DNA of 48,814 nucleotides. Source: Fidelibacterota bacterium UBA6531 (lineage in GTDB: Bacteria > Fidelibacterota > Marinisomatia > Marinisomatales > TCS55). Each line of letters opens with the position of its first letter. The first letter of the stretch is position 1. Below are positions 6,746 through 15,934 of this stretch, one piece after another. Location of the stretch: assembly GCA_002436185.1 (NCBI GenBank), contig DJKX01000058.1, positions 1 to 48,814 on the forward strand, in the 5' to 3' direction. A program made the position numbers and the translations under genes. The notes beneath the pieces are model-generated. The model searched no databases. It worked only from the letters and a program-made list of their open reading frames with translations, and was not told the origin of the DNA.

Positions 6746-8374
6746 TTACATGCGCTCTGGTGCAGTAAGGCCCAAGACATTAAGACCATTCGCCAACACT
6801 ATTTTTGTAGCTTTTATCAAAGCAACGCGAGCTGCAGAAAGATCATTATCATCTGTTATAACCCTACAGTCCACATAAAAGCGATGAAAACGCGCAGCAA
6901 GATCCTGTAAATAATTGGCGATATCCTGAGGTTCCAGCAGCTTAAGAGCAGAAGACATGATCTCGGGGAATTGTTCCAACGTTTTTAATAATTCGATTTC
7001 TGAAGAATGTGTTAATCGGGCAGAATCAAAGTCATTTGTAAAATCTTTGCCTAAACCTGCACCGCGCTTTATGATGTTGCAAATCCTGGCGTGGGCATAC
7101 TGTAAATAAAATACAGGATTTTTCTCTGAATGATCGGTAGCTAGGTCAAGATCGAAGTTCAAGTGGGAATTCATACTACGCATAATAAAAAAATAACGGA
7201 CCACATCAGCGCTGACTTCATTCACCAGTTCATCCATTGTTATAAAATTGGCTTTTCGAGTGGACATTTTTATTTTTTCACCATTTCGTAGTAATGTGAC
7301 AAATTGATAAAGCAAGACTCGAATATGATCCGTTTTTAATCCGAGTGCTTCAAGCGCCAATAAAACATCCGGGTATGTATCGGCGTGGTCAGCGCCGAAA
7401 ATATCTATAATAAGATCAAAACCCCTGTTAACTTTATCCCTGTGGTAGGCTGTATCAGGGACACGATAGGTCGGTTCCCCTGTGCTCTTGATATAAACTC
7501 GGTCCTGATCTTTTCCCAGTTCTGTGGTACGAAACCAGGTAGCGTCATCTTTTTCATAAATAAGATTCTTGGCTTTAAGCTCTTCCAAAAAACGGTCGAT
7601 CTCGCCATTTTCATAAAATGTTTTTTCATTGGTAAATTGATCAAAATGAATTCCTAAATTGACGAGACTATTTTCGATGTCAGCAAAAATAATTTTTTCT
7701 GCATTTTCCTTAAATAGTGGATCAGACGGCAGAAGAGATTTTCCATGTTCGTCCAATATACTCTGAGCTATATCTTTGATATAATTCCCCTCATATCCAT
7801 CATTCGGAAATTCAATTTCCTTTCCTACTAGTTCAAAATATCGCGCTTCAACCGATTGCCCCAGTAGCCGCATTTGACGGCCCGCATCATTGAAATAATA
7901 TTCCCGTGTAACATTATATCCATGGTTTTCCAGGATATTGGCTACTGTATCACCAATAACAGCATTCCTGCCATGGCCAATCGTCAGGGGACCCGTTGGG
8001 TTTGCGCTTACAAATTCTACATTCGCAGTTTTGTTTTTACCTTTGTCGGATTGACCATACGTATTACCTGCTTTTATGATTTCAGAAACTAGAGATTGGT
8101 AATAGGAGGGGTTGATTTTAAAATTGATGAATCCGGGAGGAGATGGAAAAATATCAGCAACTATTCGATCATCTATTTCAATTTTTCCAATGATTGATTC
8201 TGCAATTTCCATGGGCGGTTTTTTTGCTGCTTTAGCCAGCGACAATGGCAAACTGGAAGATAAATCACCATGTTTTTCATCTTTTGATGATGTAATAACA
8301 ACGGAGTGTGGAGTGTAGCCCTCCTTCTCCGCTGCTTCAGTCAGCTGTCTTTGTAGAATTTCCTTCAGTTTCAT
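6746..8374 (-). CDS. argS: arginyl-tRNA synthetase
   Basis: A 542-residue class I aminoacyl-tRNA synthetase that charges tRNA-Arg. An N-terminal Add-1 domain (about 1-110) is followed by the HIGH-type motif PTGPLTIGHGRN, the KMSKS-type loop EKIKMSTRKAN and the anticodon-binding C-terminal domain, ending GLNVLGLTAPERM as in other ArgRS. Its start lies inside the end of rsfS: the two genes overlap by 38 bp in different frames, so translation is probably coupled. It converges on ssrA, whose mature end is about 54 bp from the argS stop. Confidence 0.97.
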   Translation of the reverse strand: MKLKEILQRQLTEAAEKEGYTPHSVVITSSKDEKHGDLSSSLPLSLAKAAKKPPMEIAESIIGKIEIDDRIVADIFPSPPGFINFKINPSYYQSLVSEIIKAGNTYGQSDKGKNKTANVEFVSANPTGPLTIGHGRNAVIGDTVANILENHGYNVTREYYFNDAGRQMRLLGQSVEARYFELVGKEIEFPNDGYEGNYIKDIAQSILDEHGKSLLPSDPLFKENAEKIIFADIENSLVNLGIHFDQFTNEKTFYENGEIDRFLEELKAKNLIYEKDDATWFRTTELGKDQDRVYIKSTGEPTYRVPDTAYHRDKVNRGFDLIIDIFGADHADTYPDVLLALEALGLKTDHIRVLLYQFVTLLRNGEKIKMSTRKANFITMDELVNEVSADVVRYFFIMRSMNSHLNFDLDLATDHSEKNPVFYLQYAHARICNIIKRGAGLGKDFTNDFDSARLTHSSEIELLKTLEQFPEIMSSALKLLEPQDIANYLQDLAARFHRFYVDCRVITDDNDLSAARVALIKATKIVLANGLNVLGLTAPERM

Positions 8375-8732
8375 CTTTATACTCTGTTAAGGGTGCATCC
8401 GCCCAAAGACTTTCAAGATTATAATATTCTCTATCATGCGTTTTAAAAATATGAACAACAACATCTATATAATCAAGCAACACCCAATTGAGCTGTTCAA
8501 ATCCTTCAGTTCTCCAAGGTTTATGATCCGTTCCTTTGCGAATGTTATCGGCAACTGCTTTCACCTGAACATCAGTATCCGCTGAACAAAAAACAAAATG
8601 GTCTGTCATACTTGTAATTCCACGCACATCAAGTGAAATGACATCGTCAGCCTGTTTTTCGATGGCGAGGTTGGTAATGCCCCGGACCAGTTCACCAGTC
8701 TTATCATTGGGCGTGGAAGGGGTGGGAGTCAA
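8337..8732 (-). CDS. rsfS: ribosomal silencing factor RsfS
   Basis: A 131-residue RsfS/DUF143 protein that binds ribosomal protein L14 and blocks subunit joining in starved cells. The family core is visible: DVRGITSMTDHFVFCSADTD, WRTEGFEQLNWVLLDY and VVVHIFKTHDREYYNLESLW. The first codon in frame is TTG at 8732; the leader of about a dozen residues before ELVRG is not conserved, and no Shine-Dalgarno is clear. It follows the LytR_C gene by 2 bp and overlaps argS by 38 bp. Confidence 0.93.
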   Translation of the reverse strand: MTPTPSTPNDKTGELVRGITNLAIEKQADDVISLDVRGITSMTDHFVFCSADTDVQVKAVADNIRKGTDHKPWRTEGFEQLNWVLLDYIDVVVHIFKTHDREYYNLESLWADAPLTEYKDETEGNSTKTAD

Positions 8733-8734
8733 TG

Positions 8735-9304
8735 TTATTTTAAGTAATTTACCAGAGGTTTAATCGTGGCAAAATCACTGCCAATTATAACTGTAATATC
8801 AACACTTAACTTATTATCAGGAATGTGTTTAACACGCGTGTTGTCTTTTTCATCAATACCAAAAGAATGGGCGACTTTTTGCAAACCTTTATAATTTTCA
8901 TTTCTTAAAATGAGCATTGTTTGTTCATAGTTATAATGGTCGGCATTTTCAGATCGTACAACGTCCATTTGCTGTGATCGTAAATAATCAGATACTTTTC
9001 CAGCTAAACCGGGAATACCACACCCATTCAAAATCTCAACTTCAATATCCAAAATTGGATTTTGCTCATAAATCTCCACAGCAAGTTTGGGGGTGTCCGG
9101 AAGAGACGGAAATGTTATTTCGATTGGAACGCCTGTTTGAACTTGTCGATTAGAAAATGAAAAAATAAATGCAACAAGCAGCAATGAAAGAATAACAATC
9201 GCTGAATTAACCAATGTCCCTTTAATATCCCCGCGTTTAGCCGGACGGGAGGGTTTAGAACTGAATAGGAATTTATTTTTTTTGCGACGTTTTATTTTGG
9301 CCAA
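8735..9304 (-). CDS. membrane-anchored LytR_C (LytR C-terminal) domain protein
   Basis: A 189-residue protein with a strongly basic cytosolic N-terminus (KIKRRKKNK), one membrane span at about residues 31-50 and an extracytoplasmic C-terminal domain. The latter reads VEILNGCGIPGLAGKVSDYL, the LytR_C signature. The domain usually follows the phosphotransferase domain in LytR-CpsA-Psr enzymes; here it stands alone, so cell-wall ligase activity is not expected and function is unknown. The start codon is TTG at 9304. It forms a tight cluster with rsfS and argS downstream. Confidence 0.8.
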   Translation of the reverse strand: MAKIKRRKKNKFLFSSKPSRPAKRGDIKGTLVNSAIVILSLLLVAFIFSFSNRQVQTGVPIEITFPSLPDTPKLAVEIYEQNPILDIEVEILNGCGIPGLAGKVSDYLRSQQMDVVRSENADHYNYEQTMLILRNENYKGLQKVAHSFGIDEKDNTRVKHIPDNKLSVDITVIIGSDFATIKPLVNYLK

Positions 9305-9307
9305 GTG

Positions 9308-9763
9308 CTAGTAGCCTCTTAAGTGAAAGTGTTGGTTTGGTCTTCGGTAATATGTGGGGTAATTGTTTATTTGGAAACTTAAAAAACTGTTTTCCGATGC
9401 TTTATAATTCAAACCTACTCCGTAATAAATGTTGCCTTGATTTTGTTGTCCAGTCATGGTTGGCTGGACAAGGCTAATTTGAGTATTCAGGCTTAAATTT
9501 GGATTAATAACAAAAGAAAGAGAATTTGTATATGCGCCTACACCTACGGACATTCCACCCAAATTCATCATGGACATGGAAAAACTATGGTGGATTTGAA
9601 AGTTTTGAACATCAAGGAGCGAAGGAATCTCTGGACGGCCTGTTATAAATTCCCTGATATTTTGATGGGGAACATCTGTTCTAAACTGGCCGTAAGTTGG
9701 AAGTGCAACAGTCAACAAACTGACGATGACTATAATATGTGTAAATATTGTGTATTTTTTCAC
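9308..9763 (-). CDS. small exported protein, probably outer-membrane beta type
   Basis: 151 residues starting with a clear signal peptide (basic MKKY, hydrophobic core IIVIVSLLTVALP, cleavage near TYGQ). The mature part is rich in Asn, Ser, Gln and aromatics in alternating strands (SLSFVINPNLSLNTQISL, GNIYYGVGLNYKASENSF), as in a small beta barrel or beta sandwich. I do not recognise the family. It ends RPNQHFHLRGY, 3 bp before the LytR_C gene, so the two probably share a transcript. Confidence 0.65.
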   Translation of the reverse strand: MKKYTIFTHIIVIVSLLTVALPTYGQFRTDVPHQNIREFITGRPEIPSLLDVQNFQIHHSFSMSMMNLGGMSVGVGAYTNSLSFVINPNLSLNTQISLVQPTMTGQQNQGNIYYGVGLNYKASENSFLSFQINNYPTYYRRPNQHFHLRGY

Positions 9764-9814
9764 GGTGCTAATTTCGCTTTATTCAGGTATCTTTTGCAAT
9801 CCCCCAATTAAAAA

Positions 9815-10885
9815 TTAGTTCCTGTTTTCTATGGTTCCGCCACCCAAACAAATATCACCATCATAAAACACGACAGCTTGACCGGGCGTTACAGCAAATT
9901 GCGGCTTTTTAAACACGACAATTAATGCATCATTTGAAATGTTGATAGAACACGATTGATCTTTTTGCCGATAACGGATTTTTGCATTTAATTTTTTTAA
10001 AGAGGGAGATTTATCAGAAATCCAATGTACGTTTTCTACACTAAGTTGAGAATGGAATAAATCCGGATGATCATGGCCTTGGGCGACAATCAAAATATTG
10101 TCTTTTAAATTTTTATCAGCTACAAACCATGGAGCTTCTTTTTCTCCATGTCCGCCACCAATACCCAAGCCTTGTCTTTGACCTAACGTATAAAACATTA
10201 AACCATCATGCCTACCAACGGATTTGCCATCAACTGTAATCATTTCACCGGGATCAGGTTTAAAATACTGATGCAGAAATTCTGTAAAATCTCTCTCCCC
10301 GATAAAACAAACTCCCGTACTATCTTTGCGATCGTGATTTGGTAATCCTTTTTCTTTTGCCAAGGTGCGCACGTCCTTTTTAGTCATTTCTCCAATGGGA
10401 AAAATTGTTTTTTCAAGCTGGTACTGATTTAGCATAAATAAGAAATAACTCTGATCTTTATTTTCATCATTACCTTTATGCAGTAGAACAGTCCCATTAT
10501 GCTGATCAAGGCGGGCGTAGTGTCCGGTTGCAATTCGGTTGGCTCCTAGCTTAAGGGCATAGTTAAGGAATGATTTAAATTTTATTTCTTTGTTGCAAAG
10601 CGTATCCGGATTGGGTGTCCTGCCTGCCGCGTATTCTTTTAAAAAATAATCAAATACCCTTTCTTTGTATTCATTACAAAAATTGACTGTCTTCAACGGT
10701 AATCCCAATTCATCACAGACTAACAATGCATCTTTATAATCCTGTTCAGATGTACAGTAATCACTGTCTTCCTCCCAATTTTTCATAAAGATACATTCCA
10801 CGTCAAAGCCTTGTTCTTTTAGCAGTAGAGCAGAAACAGCGCTATCGACGCCACCGCTCATGCCTACGATTATATGTTCGGACAT
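9815..10885 (-). CDS. mnmA: tRNA-specific 2-thiouridylase MnmA
   Basis: MnmA adds sulfur at C2 of wobble U34 in tRNA-Lys, -Glu and -Gln, using ATP. I start it at ATG 10885 (MSEHIIVGMSGGVDSAVS), one base after the upstream stop, rather than at a TTG 27 bases earlier inside the previous gene. From that start the PP-loop is GMSGGVDSA. The catalytic cysteines are Cys97 (NPDTLCNKEIKF) and Cys193 (GVCFIGERDF), and ATGHYARL is the tRNA-binding block. The 356-residue length is normal. The adjoining cysteine desulfurase is the likely sulfur source. A substrate, tRNA-Lys(UUU), is encoded at 3379. Confidence 0.97.
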   Translation of the reverse strand: MSEHIIVGMSGGVDSAVSALLLKEQGFDVECIFMKNWEEDSDYCTSEQDYKDALLVCDELGLPLKTVNFCNEYKERVFDYFLKEYAAGRTPNPDTLCNKEIKFKSFLNYALKLGANRIATGHYARLDQHNGTVLLHKGNDENKDQSYFLFMLNQYQLEKTIFPIGEMTKKDVRTLAKEKGLPNHDRKDSTGVCFIGERDFTEFLHQYFKPDPGEMITVDGKSVGRHDGLMFYTLGQRQGLGIGGGHGEKEAPWFVADKNLKDNILIVAQGHDHPDLFHSQLSVENVHWISDKSPSLKKLNAKIRYRQKDQSCSINISNDALIVVFKKPQFAVTPGQAVVFYDGDICLGGGTIENRN

Positions 10886-10886
10886 T

Positions 10887-12017
10887 TCAGGCGGCAGAAC
10901 GAATTCGTTCAAAGGTGGATTTAAAACATTTGATTAAATATTCCATGTCCTGCAGCGAGTTATCTATTCCAAAACTGATTCGTAGGGTGGAATTATTTAT
11001 ATCATCTGTTATACCCATTGAAGACAAAATTTGTGATGGTTTAATGTCACCGGATGAACAAGCTGATCCACTGGAAACAGCAACACCCTGACGATCTAAA
11101 TGAATCATGAGTAAATCATTTCTGAATCCTGGAAAGGAAACATTTATCAGTCCCGGCAGCTGTTTTTCAGGATGACCATTAAAAATCACCTCAGGACATA
11201 TATGTGTAATCTGTGCTTTAAATGCATGGGTCAATGAAATCAAATGAGATTGTGTTTTGTGAAGATTGTTTGTCGCCAATTCTGCCGCTAAACCTAATCC
11301 TGCAATTCCGGATGTATTCTCTGTGCCGGCTCGCATTCTTCGTTCCTGATTACCGCCAATAATCAGCGGTTTAAGTTTTAAGTCTTTTTTTATGAATAAA
11401 GCACCTACACCTTTAGGTCCGTAAAACTTATGGGCAGAAAAACTCATGCAATCCACCCCAAGTTCTTTTGAGTTCACCGGTATTTTGCCCAAAGTCTGCA
11501 CAGCATCAGTATGCATTATAATTTTGTATTTATTGGCAATGGCTGCTATTTCTGCAATGGGTTGAAGAGTGCCCATCTCATTATTGGCCAGCATGACGGA
11601 CATAAGACTAGTTTTTTCTGTAATAGCATTTTGAACATCATCCGGATTTACCATTCCGGTTTTATCCACTCTAACAGCAGTATAGGTTACGCCAAATTCC
11701 TCCAGGTTATCTAAAACATTCAACACTGCAGGATGTTCAATAACAGATGTAATAACGTGTTTTTTCTTTTGGTGAATCAAATTCCAGAGAACCAGGTTAT
11801 TTGCTTCTGTTCCACCTCCGGTAAAAATGATTTCATTTGAGCTACAACCAATGGCTTTGGCCATCTGTCGCCGAGCACTTTCTATGAACGTTTTGGCTTT
11901 TTGTCCGGATACATGAACGCTGGACGGATTACCAAAATGGTGTTCGCCAACTTCATCCATGAGTTCTTTTACATTTGGGTGCAGGGGTGTCGTGGCGCTA
12001 TGGTCAAAATAGTACAT
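10887..12017 (-). CDS. cysteine desulfurase (IscS/NifS family)
   Basis: A PLP enzyme of 376 residues that takes sulfur from cysteine as a protein persulfide. It starts YFDHSATTPLHPNV and carries the PLP lysine in SFSAHKFYGPKG (Lys197) and the mobile-loop cysteine in SSGSACSSG (Cys320), a class I/II NifS-IscS arrangement. It directly precedes mnmA with a 1-bp gap, so dedication to tRNA thiolation is likely; a wider role in Fe-S assembly is possible because no isc or suf genes are in the window. Confidence 0.95.
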   Translation of the reverse strand: MYYFDHSATTPLHPNVKELMDEVGEHHFGNPSSVHVSGQKAKTFIESARRQMAKAIGCSSNEIIFTGGGTEANNLVLWNLIHQKKKHVITSVIEHPAVLNVLDNLEEFGVTYTAVRVDKTGMVNPDDVQNAITEKTSLMSVMLANNEMGTLQPIAEIAAIANKYKIIMHTDAVQTLGKIPVNSKELGVDCMSFSAHKFYGPKGVGALFIKKDLKLKPLIIGGNQERRMRAGTENTSGIAGLGLAAELATNNLHKTQSHLISLTHAFKAQITHICPEVIFNGHPEKQLPGLINVSFPGFRNDLLMIHLDRQGVAVSSGSACSSGDIKPSQILSSMGITDDINNSTLRISFGIDNSLQDMEYLIKCFKSTFERIRSAA

Positions 12018-12062
12018 TATTTATTGAAATTTAACTGGAGAAATTACGAAAAAATAGAAAAT

Positions 12063-12839
12063 TTACACGTCGTTGCGAATAGCAGCGTATTTGACAGTAT
12101 TCTGGAGATTTTGATAGAAGGGTGGTTGCCGTTTCTCCAAAAGATCGATGGTGATATTTTGATCATAATCATAGCGTATCAAATCCCATTCAAATGTATC
12201 ACCTTCAACAGTCAAAAATGCTACAGAACCGCGGGGATCCTCATCAAAGGGTAATCCGGTGGCTCCCTGGCATAGAATGGTCAAATTTTCATCTGTTTCA
12301 TTGCGGGGTGTGTGGACGTGACCATGGATAAAAACAAAGCGTGAAACATCCGGGTGAGCATTTTGAATATGATTGCGCCAAATCAATGCTTCCTCCATGG
12401 TAGGCGGTATATCATCGCGTTGATACCAGGCATGAGTCAATTCCACTAGAACATTATCTACAACTTCCCGGTAGGCTATATGCATGGATTTGGCAAATTT
12501 AACACCATCATCACCAACTTCATTAGCTGTCCATTCTTCATTGGCTACAATTGCCTGGCAAATGGGATCATCTGGATTCATTCCTTCCAAAGAGGGACGC
12601 TCTTGCTCCCAAAGTCGTTCAATTAGATAGCGATCATGATTGCCGCGAATAAATATACAATCATCAATGGATAAGAGAATATTCAGTGTCTCTTTCGGTG
12701 AGGGCCCTAGGGCAAAACAATCGCCTAAACAAATTTTCTGATCGATATTTTTACGCTCATCAATAATACCCAACGCAGTCTTCAAAGAAGCTACATTTGA
12801 GTGAATATCGGTAATGATTGCAAAAGTTTTAGCCGCCAT
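12063..12839 (-). CDS. calcineurin-like metallophosphoesterase (YfcE/diadenosine tetraphosphatase-like)
   Basis: 258 residues from ATG 12839 (MAAKTFAIITDIHSN). A longer frame reaches 12983, but those 48 residues are not family-like and overlap the divergent kinase gene. All metal-binding motifs are present: DIHSN, CLGDCFALGP, FIRGNHDRYL, LTHAW and FIHGHVHTPR. Such enzymes hydrolyse phosphodiesters or phosphomonoesters using two metal ions; the substrate cannot be read from sequence. It lies about 45 bp upstream of the desulfurase on the same strand. Confidence 0.85.
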   Translation of the reverse strand: MAAKTFAIITDIHSNVASLKTALGIIDERKNIDQKICLGDCFALGPSPKETLNILLSIDDCIFIRGNHDRYLIERLWEQERPSLEGMNPDDPICQAIVANEEWTANEVGDDGVKFAKSMHIAYREVVDNVLVELTHAWYQRDDIPPTMEEALIWRNHIQNAHPDVSRFVFIHGHVHTPRNETDENLTILCQGATGLPFDEDPRGSVAFLTVEGDTFEWDLIRYDYDQNITIDLLEKRQPPFYQNLQNTVKYAAIRNDV

Positions 12840-12934
12840 AAGTAGGAAATATACCGTATTGTACCAAAAGAATACAAGAAGTGAAGGATATACTTGTTGT
12901 CGAAGAGTTAAAGCTATTAAACTATCTACCGAAA

Positions 12935-13825
12935 ATGAGCAATCCACACTTACTGATCGCAGGCTCCATTGCCATAGATACAATTGAGACGCCTAATGAA
13001 CAACGAGAAAATGTACTTGGCGGATCTGTTACCTACGCTCTTGCGGCCTCCAGCCGATATTGTCCGATCAGTGTAGTCGGTATTATCGGTTCAGATTTTC
13101 CTGATATCGGTCGAAATCTTTATCGAAACCTCGCGGAAAACTTGGATGACCTTCAGGAAGTGGACGGTCGTACATTTCGATGGGGAGGACGTTATCACCC
13201 AAACTGGAATGATCGGGATACACTATATACTGATCTTGGAGTTTTTGCAGATTATTCACCCGTTTTATCTGATATAAACAAAAATGTAAAAACAGCTCTT
13301 TTAGCTAATATACACCCAGCTCTTCAGCAAACCATTATTGATCAATGTAATGCAGAAATGATTGTGTTGGATACAATGAATTTGTGGATTGAAACGACTC
13401 GGGATTTATTGGATACTGTCTTAAAACATGTAACGGTGCTTTTAGTCAATGAAAGTGAAGCTGAATTATTAACAGGCATTTCCAATCCGCAAAAAGCAGG
13501 GCAACAACTTATGGAATATGGAATAAAAAAAGTTGTGGTTAAACTGGGAAGTCATGGTGCAATATTGATTGATGAAGAAAACCAAATTCATATCGGAGCA
13601 TATCCGGTAAAAAATGTTATTGATCCTACAGGTGCGGGAGATGTATTTGCGGGTACATTTGCCGCTGTTTTGAACTCTGGCGGAACTGCAAAAGAAGCTT
13701 TAGTCCAGGCATCAGCATTGGCTTCTGTTTGCGTAGAAGGTTTCGGAGTAGAAAAAATTCTTGAATGTGATAAGGATGAAATTAATAAAAGAATATCTTA
13801 TATAAACACGACTCTAGGTCTTTGA
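12935..13825 (+). CDS. PfkB family carbohydrate/nucleoside kinase
   Basis: 296 residues from ATG 12935 (MSNPHLLIAGSIAIDT). An in-frame GTG at 12881 would add 18 poorly conserved residues. PfkB features are the N-terminal GG motif (VLGGSVTYALAASS) and the C-terminal anion-hole motif DPTGAGDVFAGTF with catalytic Asp. Sequence between them (WGGRYHPNWNDRDTLYTDLG) is not that of ribokinase or fructokinase and resembles uncharacterised sugar kinases. It is divergent from the metallophosphoesterase and followed at 64 bp by the TPR lipoprotein. Confidence 0.88.
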   Translation: MSNPHLLIAGSIAIDTIETPNEQRENVLGGSVTYALAASSRYCPISVVGIIGSDFPDIGRNLYRNLAENLDDLQEVDGRTFRWGGRYHPNWNDRDTLYTDLGVFADYSPVLSDINKNVKTALLANIHPALQQTIIDQCNAEMIVLDTMNLWIETTRDLLDTVLKHVTVLLVNESEAELLTGISNPQKAGQQLMEYGIKKVVVKLGSHGAILIDEENQIHIGAYPVKNVIDPTGAGDVFAGTFAAVLNSGGTAKEALVQASALASVCVEGFGVEKILECDKDEINKRISYINTTLGL

Positions 13826-13888
13826 AAAGCGCTGGTTACTCACTATTTTCTAAACTCAAAAATATTATAAATTTATAAAAGAGGACGT

Positions 13889-14965
13889 ATGTTTCACCAC
13901 ACACAAAATAAAACACTATTGGTAATGCTGTGCACCTTCATCTTTTGGGGGTGTCCCAGCGAGGAATACACATCAGCAAAATTATATTTACAGCAAAACG
14001 ATTTAGAAAAAGCGGAAGAATTTCTTGTCAAAGCCATGGCAATTGAAGTAGATAATCCGGAAATACCATTTCAGCTGGGACATCATATTTATGGAAAAGC
14101 CGGCCGCTGGGCTGAAATGAATGACGTGTATAACAAAGCACTGGAAATTGATCCGAATCGTAAAATCCTTGATGGCAGTACCGTTAAGGATATGATTAAT
14201 ATATCCAGGTATGGATATTGGAGTGATGTTTATAATAAAGGCGTAAAAGTATATAACTCATCTAAAGGTTTGGATGATCAAGATCGGAAATCGATTATTC
14301 GAGATGCCGTTAATGAATTTCAAACAGCTTTAATAATCAAGTCAGATGAAAGTTTAAATCACACGATGCTGGCAACATGTTTCTTTGATTTGGGTGAGGT
14401 AGAAAAATCAACTGAATTAATCGCAAAAGCAGTTGAATTAGCGCCTGATGATTTCAATGCAAATATGGCAGCAGGACAAATTTTTGCTCGGAATGACCAA
14501 CCTGAAAATGCATTACCATATCTTCAGAAAGCTGTGGAGTTAGATCCCAGTAACAGTTTGGCAATTCGAAACTTGGCACAAACGTATTATGATCTTGACA
14601 ATACAGATGAATCCATAGCAACTTACGAAAAAGCAATTCAAACTACTTTGGATACGAAAGCAAAAGCTGACTTGCATTTCAATTTGGGTGTTTTATATAA
14701 TCAGGTCGGAGATTTTGATGCAGCTGAAGACCATTTTGTTTCAGCCCTTGATCTTAATCCTGAAGATGTAGAAGCTATTATTGGAATGGCTCAGACATTT
14801 GAAAGCAATGAAAAATGGCGAAAAGCAGAAAAATTTTATAAAGAATTGATTTATTTAGAACCGGAGAACGCTACACATTATCGTGGAATTGCAAGGGTAC
14901 TTTTGAAGCAGGGAAAACAGGATCAAGCTCAACGGTATTTTGAAAAATCCAAAAAATTTGAGTAA
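13889..14965 (+). CDS. TPR-repeat lipoprotein
   Basis: 358 residues behind a good GAGGA Shine-Dalgarno. The N-terminus (LLVMLCTFIFWGC) looks like a lipoprotein signal with the acylated Cys22, although Trp at -2 is unusual. The rest is a chain of tetratricopeptide repeats, with consensus ends such as ALEIDPN, AVELAPDD, AVELDPSN, ALDLNPED and LIYLEPEN. TPR lipoproteins act as periplasmic scaffolds, for example in outer-membrane assembly; the partner here is unknown. It probably shares a transcript with the PfkB kinase and ends at a strong terminator. Confidence 0.85.
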   Translation: MFHHTQNKTLLVMLCTFIFWGCPSEEYTSAKLYLQQNDLEKAEEFLVKAMAIEVDNPEIPFQLGHHIYGKAGRWAEMNDVYNKALEIDPNRKILDGSTVKDMINISRYGYWSDVYNKGVKVYNSSKGLDDQDRKSIIRDAVNEFQTALIIKSDESLNHTMLATCFFDLGEVEKSTELIAKAVELAPDDFNANMAAGQIFARNDQPENALPYLQKAVELDPSNSLAIRNLAQTYYDLDNTDESIATYEKAIQTTLDTKAKADLHFNLGVLYNQVGDFDAAEDHFVSALDLNPEDVEAIIGMAQTFESNEKWRKAEKFYKELIYLEPENATHYRGIARVLLKQGKQDQAQRYFEKSKKFE

Positions 14966-14989
14966 GAATTATTCATACCCCTTTTATAC

Positions 14990-15019
14990 AAATCCCTCGT
15001 GAAAACGGGGGATTTTTTT
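14990..15019 (+). terminator. intrinsic terminator of the kinase-TPR transcript
   Basis: AAATCCCTCGT pairs with ACGGGGGATTT (11 pairs, one U.G) over a GAAA tetraloop, followed directly by T residues to 15019. It overlaps the last codon of the convergent DUF58 gene. Confidence 0.9.
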
Positions 15020-15911
15020 ATCCCAGTTTTTGACGTTTATTGAGATAACTGTTTAGAGCTATATCCAGACTTTGATCCGTAAAGAGAGGAACATAATCGA
15101 TCAATTGCTTTCGACATTGTTTTTTATATTCATCTTGTAACAGTTGGATTCTTTTTTTATAACTACTTTTGATTTGCCAGGGTTCTGTAGTTAATAATGA
15201 ACCACTCTCCATATCTTTGAACCGAGTTCGAGCATTGAAATCAAAATCCAGTTCCTTGCGATCTAAAATATGAAAAAGAATAACTTCCTGTTTATTATGC
15301 CTGAAATGTTTCAATCCGCTTAATACTGATTCCTGATCATCCATCAAATCAGAAATTAGAATGATTAAACCACGTTTTTTAATTCGTTCAGCCATTTTAT
15401 GGAGGATAAAACCAATTTCAGTATCGGATCCGAGTTTGGGTTTTTCCAAATGTTTAAGAATAGTATTCAAATGACTAGAAGTCGATCGGGGTGGAATGAA
15501 CGTTTGTATTTTTTCATCAAATAAAATAAGACCCGTTCCATCCCGTTGGTTAAGCATCAGGTAAGAGAGTGCTGCTGATAAATATGACGCATAATCCAAT
15601 TTTGATACCGTCTTGCTTGTATATTTCATGGACCGGCTGATATCGAGTAATATATACACTTTGAGATTCGTTTCTTCTTCGTACTGTTTTACATAATAGC
15701 GGTCTGTTTTGCCATAGAGCTTCCAGTCTACGTGGCGTATTTCATCTCCGGCACCATAGGCGCGGTGTTCGGCAAACTCAACGCTGAATCCATGATAAGG
15801 GCTTTTATGCTGACCGATGATGTATCCCTCCACTACTAATCGAGCTCTAAGAGCCATATTGTCTAATTTGGCGACTGTTTCAGGATGGAGGTATTTTTTT
15901 TTATCCAACAC
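15018..15911 (-). CDS. DUF58 domain protein (MoxR-associated, vWA-like)
   Basis: 297 residues with the DUF58 core GAGDEIRHVDWKLYGKTDRYYVKQYEEE. This is followed by a von Willebrand A-like segment with a MIDAS-type DISRSMKY and a later ISDLMDD. No membrane span is visible, as in the short DUF58 group. It is 23 bp downstream of a MoxR ATPase on the same strand. MoxR-DUF58 pairs are thought to act as chaperone-like assembly systems for protein or cofactor maturation; the client is unknown. The BatA-type vWA and protein-TPR genes often found next to such pairs are absent here. Confidence 0.88.
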   Translation of the reverse strand: MLDKKKYLHPETVAKLDNMALRARLVVEGYIIGQHKSPYHGFSVEFAEHRAYGAGDEIRHVDWKLYGKTDRYYVKQYEEETNLKVYILLDISRSMKYTSKTVSKLDYASYLSAALSYLMLNQRDGTGLILFDEKIQTFIPPRSTSSHLNTILKHLEKPKLGSDTEIGFILHKMAERIKKRGLIILISDLMDDQESVLSGLKHFRHNKQEVILFHILDRKELDFDFNARTRFKDMESGSLLTTEPWQIKSSYKKRIQLLQDEYKKQCRKQLIDYVPLFTDQSLDIALNSYLNKRQKLG

Positions 15912-15934
15912 GTCTAATATATAATGTTCATCAT

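Noticed and set aside
6642..6878. 78-residue plus-strand frame over the ssrA end
   Set aside because: It is a shadow of the tmRNA 3' end and of argS on the other strand.
10886..10912. TTG start for mnmA inside the cysteine desulfurase gene
   Set aside because: The ATG at 10885, one base after the desulfurase stop, gives the normal MnmA N-terminus.
12840..12983. 48-residue N-terminal extension of the metallophosphoesterase
   Set aside because: It is not family-like and overlaps the divergent kinase start; ATG 12839 directly precedes the DIHSN motif.
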